This document shows positions 19,664 to 27,766 of a DNA stretch of 64,000 bases, one piece after another. The stretch is from Gemmatimonas sp. (GTDB lineage Bacteria > Gemmatimonadota > Gemmatimonadetes > Gemmatimonadales > Gemmatimonadaceae). The translations under genes were made by a program, and so were the position numbers. Each line of letters begins with the position of its first letter. The stretch's first letter is position 1. The notes under the pieces are model-generated. The model saw only the letters and a program-made list of their open reading frames with translations. It was not told where the DNA came from and did no database searches. Location: contig NZ_JAPZSK010000002.1 of assembly GCF_027531815.1 (NCBI RefSeq), positions 62,001 through 126,000 of the forward strand. The letters are read 5' to 3'.

Positions 19664-20943
19664 GGACCTGCTGTTTGCACATGCATCGCCAGTTTCTCCA
19701 GCGCCCCGACCACCGTGTCGGCCACGAGTGCATCGGCGCCGTTGCGACCGCGGAACCACGACTCCACCAGCAGCAGCTCGTCGAGCTGATCCACCATGGC
19801 GCCGCTTGGCGGCTGCACGGCATTGATTTCCTGCGCCTGCAGAGCATTCACCGCGTGTGGATCGCCGCAGCGGGCTTCGGCCATGACCCGCCCGTGCCGC
19901 ACCAGATACAGTCGATCGTCGCCGTCCCGTCCAGGCACCGCGTACACGAAGCTTGGCCGCGTGAGCGCCTCCCGCACACGCGACAGCTGCGCGTCGAACT
20001 CCTGCAGCGCGGTGAGCCGGTCACGCAGCCACCCGGCACGTTCGTAGGAGAGCGCCGCGCTGGCCACCGTCATTTCGCGCACGAGGTGCTGGTGCGGCGT
20101 ATCGTCGCGACCCTCGAGCACCGCTTTGGCACGGGTGAGCTGGGCGCGGTACGCGTATTCGCTTGTGGCACCAATGCACGGCCCGAGGCAGCGTCGGGTT
20201 TCGTACCGATGGCACCCGGGCGTACGCTGCAGCGCCGGGTGGGCCTGTTCGAACAGTTCCGCGCTGTCGTTGGTGTGCATGGGGACGCGATCACTGCAGT
20301 CACGCAGCCCCAGCGCATCGTTCAGCACGCGCAACGCGTCCTGCAGCGGACGCCGTGAGGCGAAGGGGCCAATGACTTGCGCCACATCGCGCGAGCGCGC
20401 GGCGGCGCTGGCCCGCTGAATACGCAACCGCGGCGCCGGTCCCCTGGCGATCGTGATGACCCACCACTTATCGAGCGGTCGCGCCGAGCGCACGTTGTAG
20501 CGGGGCAGGTGGGCACGAATGAGGCGCACTTCCCGCAGGAGCGCGGCGAATTCGCTGGGGAGCGGCTCCCATTCGATGCGCGACGTCTCGCGCAGCAGGC
20601 GCGCGTGTCGATGCTCGGGCCACGGCAGGCGGAAGTACGACAACAGCCGCGTACGCACCTGCGTACTCTTGCCCACGTACAGCACTTCGCCGTGTGCCCC
20701 CCGCATGAGGTACACGCCCGGTTCGTTGCGGGCGCTGTCGCGCACATGCGCCTTGAGACGGGCGACATCGGATTCCGGGGTGCCAACCGCGAGATCCAGC
20801 TGGGTGGCGAGAGCGGGGCGCGTGCGGCGCCGGGGGAGCGGGAGGGCGGCGGCAAGCCCGCTGGCCAGCTCAGGACTGACACCCCGGGCAGAAGACCGTG
20901 CTGCGTCCGTCCACGGCGTGGGTACCGACCAGGCGCCGTCCAC
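19609..20943 (-). CDS. GIY-YIG excision nuclease, Cho-like (UvrC N-terminal half)
   Basis: About 444 residues from the GTG at 20943; other starts are an ATG at 21018 or a GTG at 20745. There is no ATG/GTG/TTG between the mutM stop and 20745, so overlap with mutM is likely. GIY-YIG motifs: PGVYLMRG and EVLYVGKSTQVRTRLLSYF, then SEFAALLREVRLIRAHLPRYN. A cysteine-bearing stretch RRCLGPCIG and a UvrC-like coiled region follow. The RNase H-like half and HhH of UvrC are missing, as in E. coli Cho, which makes the 3' incision in nucleotide excision repair. The C-terminal ~150 residues are not recognised. Confidence 0.75.
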   Translation of the reverse strand: MDGAWSVPTPWTDAARSSARGVSPELASGLAAALPLPRRRTRPALATQLDLAVGTPESDVARLKAHVRDSARNEPGVYLMRGAHGEVLYVGKSTQVRTRLLSYFRLPWPEHRHARLLRETSRIEWEPLPSEFAALLREVRLIRAHLPRYNVRSARPLDKWWVITIARGPAPRLRIQRASAAARSRDVAQVIGPFASRRPLQDALRVLNDALGLRDCSDRVPMHTNDSAELFEQAHPALQRTPGCHRYETRRCLGPCIGATSEYAYRAQLTRAKAVLEGRDDTPHQHLVREMTVASAALSYERAGWLRDRLTALQEFDAQLSRVREALTRPSFVYAVPGRDGDDRLYLVRHGRVMAEARCGDPHAVNALQAQEINAVQPPSGAMVDQLDELLLVESWFRGRNGADALVADTVVGALEKLAMHVQTAGPLATTNSHYERKTPPEIA

Positions 20944-21724
20944 AGCGGCGACAGGGTGCCCCGGCGCGACCGTACGCGGCCAGCTGTTCGACAAACCGTC
21001 CCCGTTCACCGCGCGCATCCCGGTAGTCGCGAAAGCTGGTGCCGCGCGCCGCGATGCTGGCCGCCAGTACCGCGCGCAGTTCCGTGCGCAGTCTCGACAG
21101 CTCCTGCGCGCTGAGCGTGCACGCTTCGCGTGACGGATCGATTCCGGCGAGCCACAGCGCCTCGTTTGCGTAAATGTTGCCCACCCCGGCGAGCCGCTTC
21201 TGGTCCATCAGCGCAATCTTGATGGCCTGACGCGTAACCCGAACACACCCCGAAAATGCAGCGTCGTCGGTCGCGTGGTCAAGGGGTTCGAGCCCAAGCG
21301 CTCCGGAGTAGGCAGCAAAACGCGTGCGATCCATGAGGGCCACGGTGCCCAGCCGCCGCACGTCGCGGTAGTGCAGCGACCGCCCGTCCTGCAGCGCGAA
21401 GGTCACGCAGGTATAGGCGCGCTCGCTCTCTTCGAGCGAGCCGTCATCCACCACCAGGCCGCCGGTGAAGCGGGGTTGCACCACGATGCGCCACGCCGGC
21501 TCGAGCGCCGCGAGTTCGGGGCGCGCGTCGATATCCAGCACGATGAGTTTGGCGCGACGCCAGACACGACGGATGGGCTGACGCACCAACGCCAGCACGA
21601 ACCCCTCGATGTCGGCTTCACGCAGCACATCGGGGCGGGGCACCGACACCCCGGAAACAACCGCGCCCACGACCATGTCGTGCAGGTCGCGGGCAATCGT
21701 TTCGGTTTCGGGGAGTTCGGGCAT
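20870..21724 (-). CDS. mutM: Formamidopyrimidine-DNA glycosylase (MutM/Fpg)
   Basis: 284 residues. Starts MPELPETETIARDL, with the catalytic Pro1 (after Met removal) and Glu2. The helix-two-turn-helix region (LMDQKRLAGVGNIYANEALW) and the C-terminal zinc finger (CRRCGRRL … FCPGCQS, four cysteines) are intact. Removes 8-oxoguanine and FaPy from oxidised DNA and nicks the strand. Downstream of purD on the same strand and followed by the Cho-like nuclease, so two repair genes are adjacent. Confidence 0.95.
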   Translation of the reverse strand: MPELPETETIARDLHDMVVGAVVSGVSVPRPDVLREADIEGFVLALVRQPIRRVWRRAKLIVLDIDARPELAALEPAWRIVVQPRFTGGLVVDDGSLEESERAYTCVTFALQDGRSLHYRDVRRLGTVALMDRTRFAAYSGALGLEPLDHATDDAAFSGCVRVTRQAIKIALMDQKRLAGVGNIYANEALWLAGIDPSREACTLSAQELSRLRTELRAVLAASIAARGTSFRDYRDARGERGRFVEQLAAYGRAGAPCRRCGRRLVGTHAVDGRSTVFCPGCQS

Positions 21725-21740
21725 GGCCGTGGTCTGGGAG

Positions 21741-21863
21741 GAAACGCGTGAGCACGGAGCTCGCGGAGGGCGGTGAGGGCGTGGAGAACGGCAAGGAACA
21801 CACACGAAAAAGCAGTGCTCCGTGTCCTCACCGCCCCCTGCGATCTCCGTGTGAACGCGTCCC
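21741..21863 (+). repeat. Long imperfect inverted repeat between purD and mutM (element E)
   Basis: Arms at about 21741-21789 and 21816-21863 pair at roughly 40 of 48 positions by eye; the centre contains CACACACGAAAAAGCA. The right arm matches the right arm of the element at 52488-52533 at 40 of 46 bases (both run GTGCTCCGTG … CTCCGTGTGAACGCGT). It lies just downstream of purD. No short GC hairpin with a T-run is evident in the centre; the A-run at 21807-21811 gives U's in the purD transcript. Confidence 0.7.
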
Positions 21864-21888
21864 AGCTGTCCTCTCGCCCACCAGCGGC

Positions 21889-23169
21889 TCAGCCCACCCG
21901 CGACGCTTCGCGCCAGCCGATATCGCGCCGGTACACCGCCCCCTCGAACTCGATGCGCGAGGCCGCGTCGCGCGACGCCTGCTGTGCTTCGGCAAAACTG
22001 TCGGCGAGCGCGGTCACGGCGAAGACGCGACCACCGCTCGTGAGCAGGTCGCCGTGGTCGCCGCGCTTCGTACCCGCATGGAACACGCGCACGGAGTCGC
22101 TGAAGCTCGGCAGATGCACGGGGAAGCCCGTCTGCGGCGCGTCGGGATAGCCGCCCGATGCCACCACGGTGGTCACGCTGGCACCGCTCCGCCAACAGAA
22201 CGGTGCCATGCCGCCAATGCGCGCGCCACGTGAAACAGCCAGGATGGGGTCGAGCAGGCTGCTCGTGAGCATGGGTAGGATGGCCTGGGTCTCGGGATCA
22301 CCGAAACGACAGTTGAACTCCACCACCTTCGGGCCCTCGGGCGTGAGCATCAGCCCCGCGTACAGCAGGCCGGTGAACGGCGTGCCGCGCTTGCGCAGCG
22401 CGTGCAGCGTGGGGAGGAAAATGCGCTCCGTCACGTCATCCACGAGCGACGGGGTGGAGAACGAGACGGGGGTATAGGCCCCCATTCCGCCGGTATTCGG
22501 CCCCTCGTCCCCTTCCAGCAGGCGCTTGTGGTCCTGCGCACCGATCATGGGCAGCACATCATGACCGTCGGCAATCGCGAAGAGCGAAAGCTCCTCGCCG
22601 GTCATGAAGGCCTCCACGAGACACTCGGCGCCCGCCTCGCCGAAGACCCGATCGTCGAGGATGCGATCGATGGCGTCGAACGCCTCGGCCTCCGTCTGGC
22701 AGACGATCACGCCCTTGCCCGCCGCCAGACCGCTGGCCTTGATCACCACCGGGGCGCCAAACCGGCTGCGGACAGCCTCCTTCGCCTCGCGTGCGCGGCG
22801 ATGCGTTTCGGCATGGGCCGTGGGGATCCCGGCGGCCATCATGAGCGCCTTCGTGTCGGCCTTGCTCGTTTCCACCGTCGCGGCGCCCATCGTGGGGCCG
22901 AACGCCGGGATGCCGCGCTGCTGCAGGTGGTCTACCACCCCGGCGGCAAGCGGCGCCTCGGGGCCCACCACCACCAGTGTAACCTGCTCCGCCTCCGCCA
23001 GTGCGGCGACCTCGCGCGGGTCGTTCGCGTTGACGCGCACCAGCCGCGCGAGTTCCGCGATGCCCGGATTGCCCGGCGCCGCGATCAGCTCGACCGGCGT
23101 GTTTTCCCGCGTGAGGGCGTCCGCCAGGGCATGTTCACGGCCGCCCGAGCCGAGGAGGAGGATCTTCAT
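21889..23169 (-). CDS. purD: Phosphoribosylamine-glycine ligase
   Basis: 426 residues. Joins phosphoribosylamine and glycine with ATP in purine synthesis. ATP-grasp features: MKILLLGSGGREHALADAL at the N-terminus, VIKASGLAAGKGVIVC, GEELSLFAIADG, GPNTGGMGAYTP and VEFNCRFGDPETQ. The start is the ATG at 23169; the frame stays open upstream but no PurD sequence lies there. A TACATT hexamer eight bases before the ATG and no ribosome-binding site suggest a leaderless mRNA. Divergent from the receptor kinase gene. Confidence 0.95.
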   Translation of the reverse strand: MKILLLGSGGREHALADALTRENTPVELIAAPGNPGIAELARLVRVNANDPREVAALAEAEQVTLVVVGPEAPLAAGVVDHLQQRGIPAFGPTMGAATVETSKADTKALMMAAGIPTAHAETHRRAREAKEAVRSRFGAPVVIKASGLAAGKGVIVCQTEAEAFDAIDRILDDRVFGEAGAECLVEAFMTGEELSLFAIADGHDVLPMIGAQDHKRLLEGDEGPNTGGMGAYTPVSFSTPSLVDDVTERIFLPTLHALRKRGTPFTGLLYAGLMLTPEGPKVVEFNCRFGDPETQAILPMLTSSLLDPILAVSRGARIGGMAPFCWRSGASVTTVVASGGYPDAPQTGFPVHLPSFSDSVRVFHAGTKRGDHGDLLTSGGRVFAVTALADSFAEAQQASRDAASRIEFEGAVYRRDIGWREASRVG

Positions 23170-23177
23170 GAACGAGA

Positions 23178-23183
23178 AATGTA
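23178..23183 (-). promoter_or_regulatory. TACATT -10-like hexamer for purD
   Basis: Minus strand: TACATT, eight bases (TCTCGTTC), then ATG. No ribosome-binding site and only a very poor -35 (TTCGAC at 17 bp). Predicts an mRNA starting one or two bases before the ATG. Confidence 0.4.
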
Positions 23184-23275
23184 GTCCGGCAGCCCCGACG
23201 GTCGAACCACTGCTGGAACGGGCTGCCCGGCAGCTGCCGCGGGGACGTTTGGTGGCGGTCCCTCGCGCCGAACGG

Positions 23276-23281
23276 TAACAT
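23276..23281 (+). promoter_or_regulatory. TAACAT -10-like hexamer for the receptor kinase
   Basis: TAACAT, nine bases (ACGCGCGTC), then the GTG start at 23291. No ribosome-binding site is visible. The spacing predicts a near-leaderless transcript. Confidence 0.35.
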
Positions 23282-23290
23282 ACGCGCGTC

Positions 23291-26200
23291 GTGTTCATCG
23301 TGTCGACCAAGGTCGGCCTCCCGATTCCGCTCCTCGTGGATAATCTGCTCCCCAGGCTCCAGCGCGCTTTCGAGGCTACGCACGTCATTGAGCGGGAGCT
23401 CGGCGGCGGTGGCATGTCCCGCACCTACCTTGCAACCGAGCGCGCCCTTGACCGTCACGTGGTGATCAAGGTGTTGGCGCCTGAGTTGTTGGCGGGTGTC
23501 AGCGTTGATCGATTCAAGCGGGAGGTGCTGCTTGCTGCCCAGTTGCAGCATCCCCATGTAGTACCGGTGATCGCGTCGGGCGATGCCGAGGGGCTCCCAT
23601 GGTTCACGATGCCCTTCGTGGACGGCCCTTCGCTCCGTCAGCATCTGGCCAATGGACCGTTGTCGGTATCCGAAACGGTAGCCATCCTCCGGGATGTCGC
23701 GCGCGCCCTGTCCTTTGCCCACGGGCGTGGGGTGGTTCACCGCGACATCAAGCCGGACAATGTGCTGTTGTCGGCAGGGAGCGCGACCGTCACCGATTTC
23801 GGCATTGCCAAGGCCATCTCGGCGTCGCAGAAGTCTTCCCCGGTCGGCATGACGCTCACCAGAGCCGGCATGTCCGTGGGGACTCCCGCCTACATGGCCC
23901 CGGAGCAGGCCGCCGGTGACGCCAGCACCGACCATCGCGCCGATCTCTACGCATTCGGTGCGATGGCGTACGAGATGCTGGTTGGCCGGCCACCTTTTGT
24001 CAGCGATTCACCGACGCGTCTGCTGGCCATGCAGATGTCGGAGATGCCCCGGCCCATCGCGCAGTTGCGTCCGGATGTGCCTGCGCCGTTGGCCGAGCTG
24101 GTCATGACCTGTCTCGCCAAGGAGCCGGACGCGCGCCCGCGCACGGCCGCCGACCTGTCGCGGACGCTGGAGGGCGTGGTGACGACGGGATTGGCAGCGG
24201 CGCCCCCGACGTGGCGCCAGGGCGGCGCCGCGCCGTTCAGTCGCATGCTCTTTCTGTGGGCAGCATTTACCGCCGCGATCCTGTCACTCACCTGGGCGGC
24301 CACCCTCACGGTTGGGCTGCCGGCGTGGGCCATGACCGTTGCCGCCGTGCTCATGGCGATCGGGCTGGTCGCCCTGGGCTTCACCGGCTGGGTGCAGCGC
24401 GCTGCCACTCGGCAGCTCACCCTCACGCCCACCCTCACACCCGGTGGGAGAGCCGTCCCCATGGGCACGATGGCGACGCTCGCCGTCAAGGCCAGTCCGC
24501 ATGTCTCGTGGCAGCGGGCGTGGAAGGGGGGCGGCATCGCCGTCGCGACGTTCGTGCTCGGACTCGGCGCCTTCATGACCGCGCGCGCGTATGGGATCGG
24601 TCCCATGGGGTCGCTCATCGCCAAGGGGGCGCTCGCGGCGAACGAGAAGCTCATTCTCACCGACTTCAAGAGCCCGGCCAGCGATACGGCCTTGGGGACG
24701 ACCATTACCGAGGCGCTGCGCGCCGACCTCGCACAGTCCCGCAGTATTCGGGTCCTGTCGCGCGCGAACGTCCGCGATGTGCTGCGACTCATGCGTCGTC
24801 CGAACGACACGCCTGTCGATCTGTCACTGGCGCGCGAAGTGGCAACGCGTGACGGCATCAAGGCCATCGTCGATGGCGAAGTGGTGCAGCTGGGCAGCGG
24901 CTACGTCGTCGCGGCGCGCTTGCTCACCACGCAGACGGGAGAGGAGCTCGGGGCATTTCGTGAAACGGCGAGCAACCCGGACGACCTGTTGTCGGCCGTG
25001 GAACGACTGTCGAGAGCCCTGCGCGAACGGATCGGCGAGTCGTTCAAGGACATCCGGGCGGCGGCGCCACTGGAGCGCGTCACCACGTCGAACGTGGAAG
25101 CGCTCAAGCTGTACGTGCGGGGTATGCGTGCCATCGAGGAACGCAACGACTTCGCCACCGGGGCGCCCCTGCTGGAGGAGGCGATCCGGCTCGACACCGG
25201 CTTTGCCATGGCCTATCGCAAGTATGCCGTATCGCTGAACAATCAACGTTCGGCGGACGTGGCCAAGGTCCAGCGTCTGCTGACCAAGGCGTACGAGCTG
25301 CGCGACCGTCTGAGCGAATCCGAACGGCTGCTGACCGAGGCGTCGTACTTTTCCACCGGTCCCCGGCAGGACAACCGCCAGGCCATTGCGGCCCTCGAGG
25401 CACTGGCCCAGCGGGATTCCGGCTATTTCCCGGCCTTCAACAATCTGGGCGTCCAGTTCGTCGAGATCGGGGATTTCAAGGCCGCGGAACGCAGTTATCG
25501 GCACGCGCTCTCCGTCGAGCCGAGCGTCCTCATCGGATGGACGAATCTGGCGGCTGTCCTCGGCGGCACCGGGCAGTTCGACGCCCTCCGGCAGCTCGCC
25601 GATTCGGCGGCCCGTGTGCTGGGGGCCGACTCGGATGTGCCCGCGCGCATGCGGCTGCAGCGCTTCGTCCACCCGGAGGAGGCGCCGGCCCTCGAACGGG
25701 AGGCGCGCGCCATTCTGGCGCGGTATCCGGATCGCCTCATTGTGCGCATCCAGGCCAACGGGGCGTTGGCCAGCAGTCTGCTCCGTCAGGGTCGCCTTCG
25801 TGAACAGGAGCGTACCACAGCCGCATCCGACAGCGCCGTACGCGCACAGGGACAAACCCTCGAGCCGCTGCGGCGGTCGCTGCAACAGGCCGAACGGCGG
25901 GCGGTGCTCATGGGCGACACCGTCGGGGGCCGCCGCGCAGCCCGCGAGGCGCTCAGGCTCTTTGACTGGCGGGCCCTGCCTGATGCCGATCGCGACTATG
26001 GCAGCTGGGCCATCGCGCTCACGCACATCGGACTGGTCGAGGAAGCCGAAGAAATGGTTGCCCTGCTCGGCAAACGCTTCGAACGAGGGAACGCGCGGGG
26101 CGACGGGCGTATCCTGGCACTGGTGCGCGGGGAGTTGGCCTTGCGGACGGGGCGCACAACCGAGGGGATGCGCCTGCTGCGGGAGGCCATGACCAGCTAC

Positions 26201-26521
26201 CCGGAATGGGGCGTTGCGGCATACGGTCTACCCGTAGGACTCGCCCTGGCCTCGGGGCAGCAACCTGACAGTGCCATTACGATGTTGGAGCAGTATCTCG
26301 CGTCGACGTTGCCGGCCCACACGCGCGGGTCAGGCCCGTTGTTCGACGCCGTGGTACTCGAGCGCCTCGGCGCCCTGTACGAAGACAAGGGGAACAAGGC
26401 ACTGGCCCTGCGGAACTACGAAACGCTGCTGGCCTTGTGGAAAAACGCGGACCCCGAGCTGCAGCCCGTCGTGCGCGACGTGCGCGCGCGCGTGGAGCGC
26501 CTGCGTCGGGGGACGGGGTGA
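23291..26521 (+). CDS. Membrane serine/threonine protein kinase with TPR sensor region
   Basis: 1076 residues. Kinase domain at about 31-300: glycine loop GGGGMSRTYLA, Lys60 in VVIK, HRDIKPDN with Asp152, DFG with Asp169, and GTPAYMAPEQ. Three hydrophobic helices lie between about 318 and 440. Then comes a domain starting ANEKLILTDFKSPASDTALG that resembles the TolB/FlgO-like nucleotide-free N-terminal fold seen in similar kinases, followed by a long TPR-type solenoid to the end. Probably a sensor of an unknown signal with the kinase in the cytoplasm. GTG start; divergent from purD. Confidence 0.88.
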   Translation: MFIVSTKVGLPIPLLVDNLLPRLQRAFEATHVIERELGGGGMSRTYLATERALDRHVVIKVLAPELLAGVSVDRFKREVLLAAQLQHPHVVPVIASGDAEGLPWFTMPFVDGPSLRQHLANGPLSVSETVAILRDVARALSFAHGRGVVHRDIKPDNVLLSAGSATVTDFGIAKAISASQKSSPVGMTLTRAGMSVGTPAYMAPEQAAGDASTDHRADLYAFGAMAYEMLVGRPPFVSDSPTRLLAMQMSEMPRPIAQLRPDVPAPLAELVMTCLAKEPDARPRTAADLSRTLEGVVTTGLAAAPPTWRQGGAAPFSRMLFLWAAFTAAILSLTWAATLTVGLPAWAMTVAAVLMAIGLVALGFTGWVQRAATRQLTLTPTLTPGGRAVPMGTMATLAVKASPHVSWQRAWKGGGIAVATFVLGLGAFMTARAYGIGPMGSLIAKGALAANEKLILTDFKSPASDTALGTTITEALRADLAQSRSIRVLSRANVRDVLRLMRRPNDTPVDLSLAREVATRDGIKAIVDGEVVQLGSGYVVAARLLTTQTGEELGAFRETASNPDDLLSAVERLSRALRERIGESFKDIRAAAPLERVTTSNVEALKLYVRGMRAIEERNDFATGAPLLEEAIRLDTGFAMAYRKYAVSLNNQRSADVAKVQRLLTKAYELRDRLSESERLLTEASYFSTGPRQDNRQAIAALEALAQRDSGYFPAFNNLGVQFVEIGDFKAAERSYRHALSVEPSVLIGWTNLAAVLGGTGQFDALRQLADSAARVLGADSDVPARMRLQRFVHPEEAPALEREARAILARYPDRLIVRIQANGALASSLLRQGRLREQERTTAASDSAVRAQGQTLEPLRRSLQQAERRAVLMGDTVGGRRAAREALRLFDWRALPDADRDYGSWAIALTHIGLVEEAEEMVALLGKRFERGNARGDGRILALVRGELALRTGRTTEGMRLLREAMTSYPEWGVAAYGLPVGLALASGQQPDSAITMLEQYLASTLPAHTRGSGPLFDAVVLERLGALYEDKGNKALALRNYETLLALWKNADPELQPVVRDVRARVERLRRGTG

Positions 26522-26555
26522 ACGCCTGGTGTGCCAATCGAGGTGGTTCTCCGCC

Positions 26556-27614
26556 TCAGTGCGCCGGCGGCTCACTCGGTGGCGGCGGTGGCGGTGGCGA
26601 ACTCGGCCCAGCCCCCGGCGCCGCATCACCCATGCTCGCCGCGGCCTTGAAGGCATCGCGGAAGGCATCGGCAGCGCGATTGATCACGCCCCCCATCGCG
26701 TCGGCGGCTTCCTTGGCCTTCTCCTTGTAGTAATCGCTCGCGTCGCGCAGATCGTCGCGGAACGGCCGCTCGGCCTCACTGCCGCGGCGGATGTAATCGC
26801 CGCCAAGGATTGCGCCGTACGCGCCCGACTGCTGCCACCGGTTGAGTTCACCGGCACGCACCGTGTGAAACGGATGCTCGCGGAGCGCCGTGTTGAGTGC
26901 CTTGAGCACGCTGTCCCACGCCGACCCCCCCATCTGGTACTCCTCGGCCTGCGCGAGATATGCGTCGAGGTCGATTGAGTCCCCGTCGGCCTTGCCGCCA
27001 GCCAGCTTGAGAAAGGTCATGAGACTGCTGCGGGGGTCTTGTGTCCCCAGCATGCCGGCGCGATCGGCGCTGAGCTCCGAGGTGCGATACCACTCGAGCA
27101 GCGCCAGCTGAAAGGGCAGGAGCGCAATGCTGGCCAGCAAGGGGAGCGCACTCATGCCGAAGAAGAGCACGATGAGCGCAATGGTCCGGTACGTGGTGCG
27201 ACCGGTCATGATGTGTCCGAGCTGCTGCGCCAGCACGAAGCGTTGCTCATCGGGGGAGAGCAGCTCGAGGGTGCCCGAACTGATCACGATGAACGGCTGC
27301 TCGAACCCTACGGCACCAGCGTTCGCAATGGGGGTTTGCGCCACGTACAGCTGCGGGGCCGGCTGGCCGGCGGCGGGCCAGTCGAGCGCGTGCAGCACCT
27401 CGAGGTACCGCGCGTGCAGGGCCGGGCGCTGAGTCGGCCCCACGAGGACTGCATCGCCGAGAAACAGGTTGCGCACCCCGCGCTCGCCAAAGGCGCCGGC
27501 GATCTTGCGCACGACCTCGTCGAACCCGGGGAGCGCCCGCAGGGCGCGTAACGCCGCCCGATCGGCGGGATGCTCCCAGGTCACGGAGCTGATCTGCGTG
27601 AGTTGGATGGCCAT
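26556..27614 (-). CDS. M48-like membrane protein lacking the HExxH zinc motif
   Basis: 352 residues. The layout is that of an HtpX/M48 peptidase: a soluble part with VISSGTLELLSPDEQRFVLA, the active-site helix, two membrane helices (about 143-185) and SELSADRAGML, the usual third-ligand region. The helix reads AQQLGHIMTG, with Gln130-Gln131 where family enzymes have His-Glu; only His134 remains. It therefore probably cannot cleave peptides. The C-terminus is a Pro/Ser-rich tail (SSPPPPPPPSEPP). It is convergent with the receptor kinase, 34 bases away, and downstream of metB. Confidence 0.8.
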   Translation of the reverse strand: MAIQLTQISSVTWEHPADRAALRALRALPGFDEVVRKIAGAFGERGVRNLFLGDAVLVGPTQRPALHARYLEVLHALDWPAAGQPAPQLYVAQTPIANAGAVGFEQPFIVISSGTLELLSPDEQRFVLAQQLGHIMTGRTTYRTIALIVLFFGMSALPLLASIALLPFQLALLEWYRTSELSADRAGMLGTQDPRSSLMTFLKLAGGKADGDSIDLDAYLAQAEEYQMGGSAWDSVLKALNTALREHPFHTVRAGELNRWQQSGAYGAILGGDYIRRGSEAERPFRDDLRDASDYYKEKAKEAADAMGGVINRAADAFRDAFKAAASMGDAAPGAGPSSPPPPPPPSEPPAH

Positions 27615-27656
27615 GGGGGACCGTACGGGACTGAGCCCAGAAAGGTTGCAGGGACG

Positions 27657-27749
27657 CTGAGAACCAAAGGCCGGAACTGGGAACCAGAAACTCCCCCGGG
27701 CAGCGCGTGATTCCCGGGGGAGTTTCTGGTCTTCCGTACGAGTTCTCAG
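27657..27749 (-). terminator. metB terminator within an inverted repeat (element D)
   Basis: CCAGAAACTCCCCCGGG (27684-27700) and CCCGGGGGAGTTTCTGG (27713-27729) pair perfectly over 17 bp around a 12-base loop. An outer pair CTGAGAAC (27657-27664) and GTTCTCAG (27742-27749) is also perfect. It lies just after the metB stop and also fills the upstream region of the M48-like gene. The core resembles that of element C at 19597-19628. Confidence 0.8.
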
Positions 27750-27766
27750 GCGTCAAGCCGAACTGC

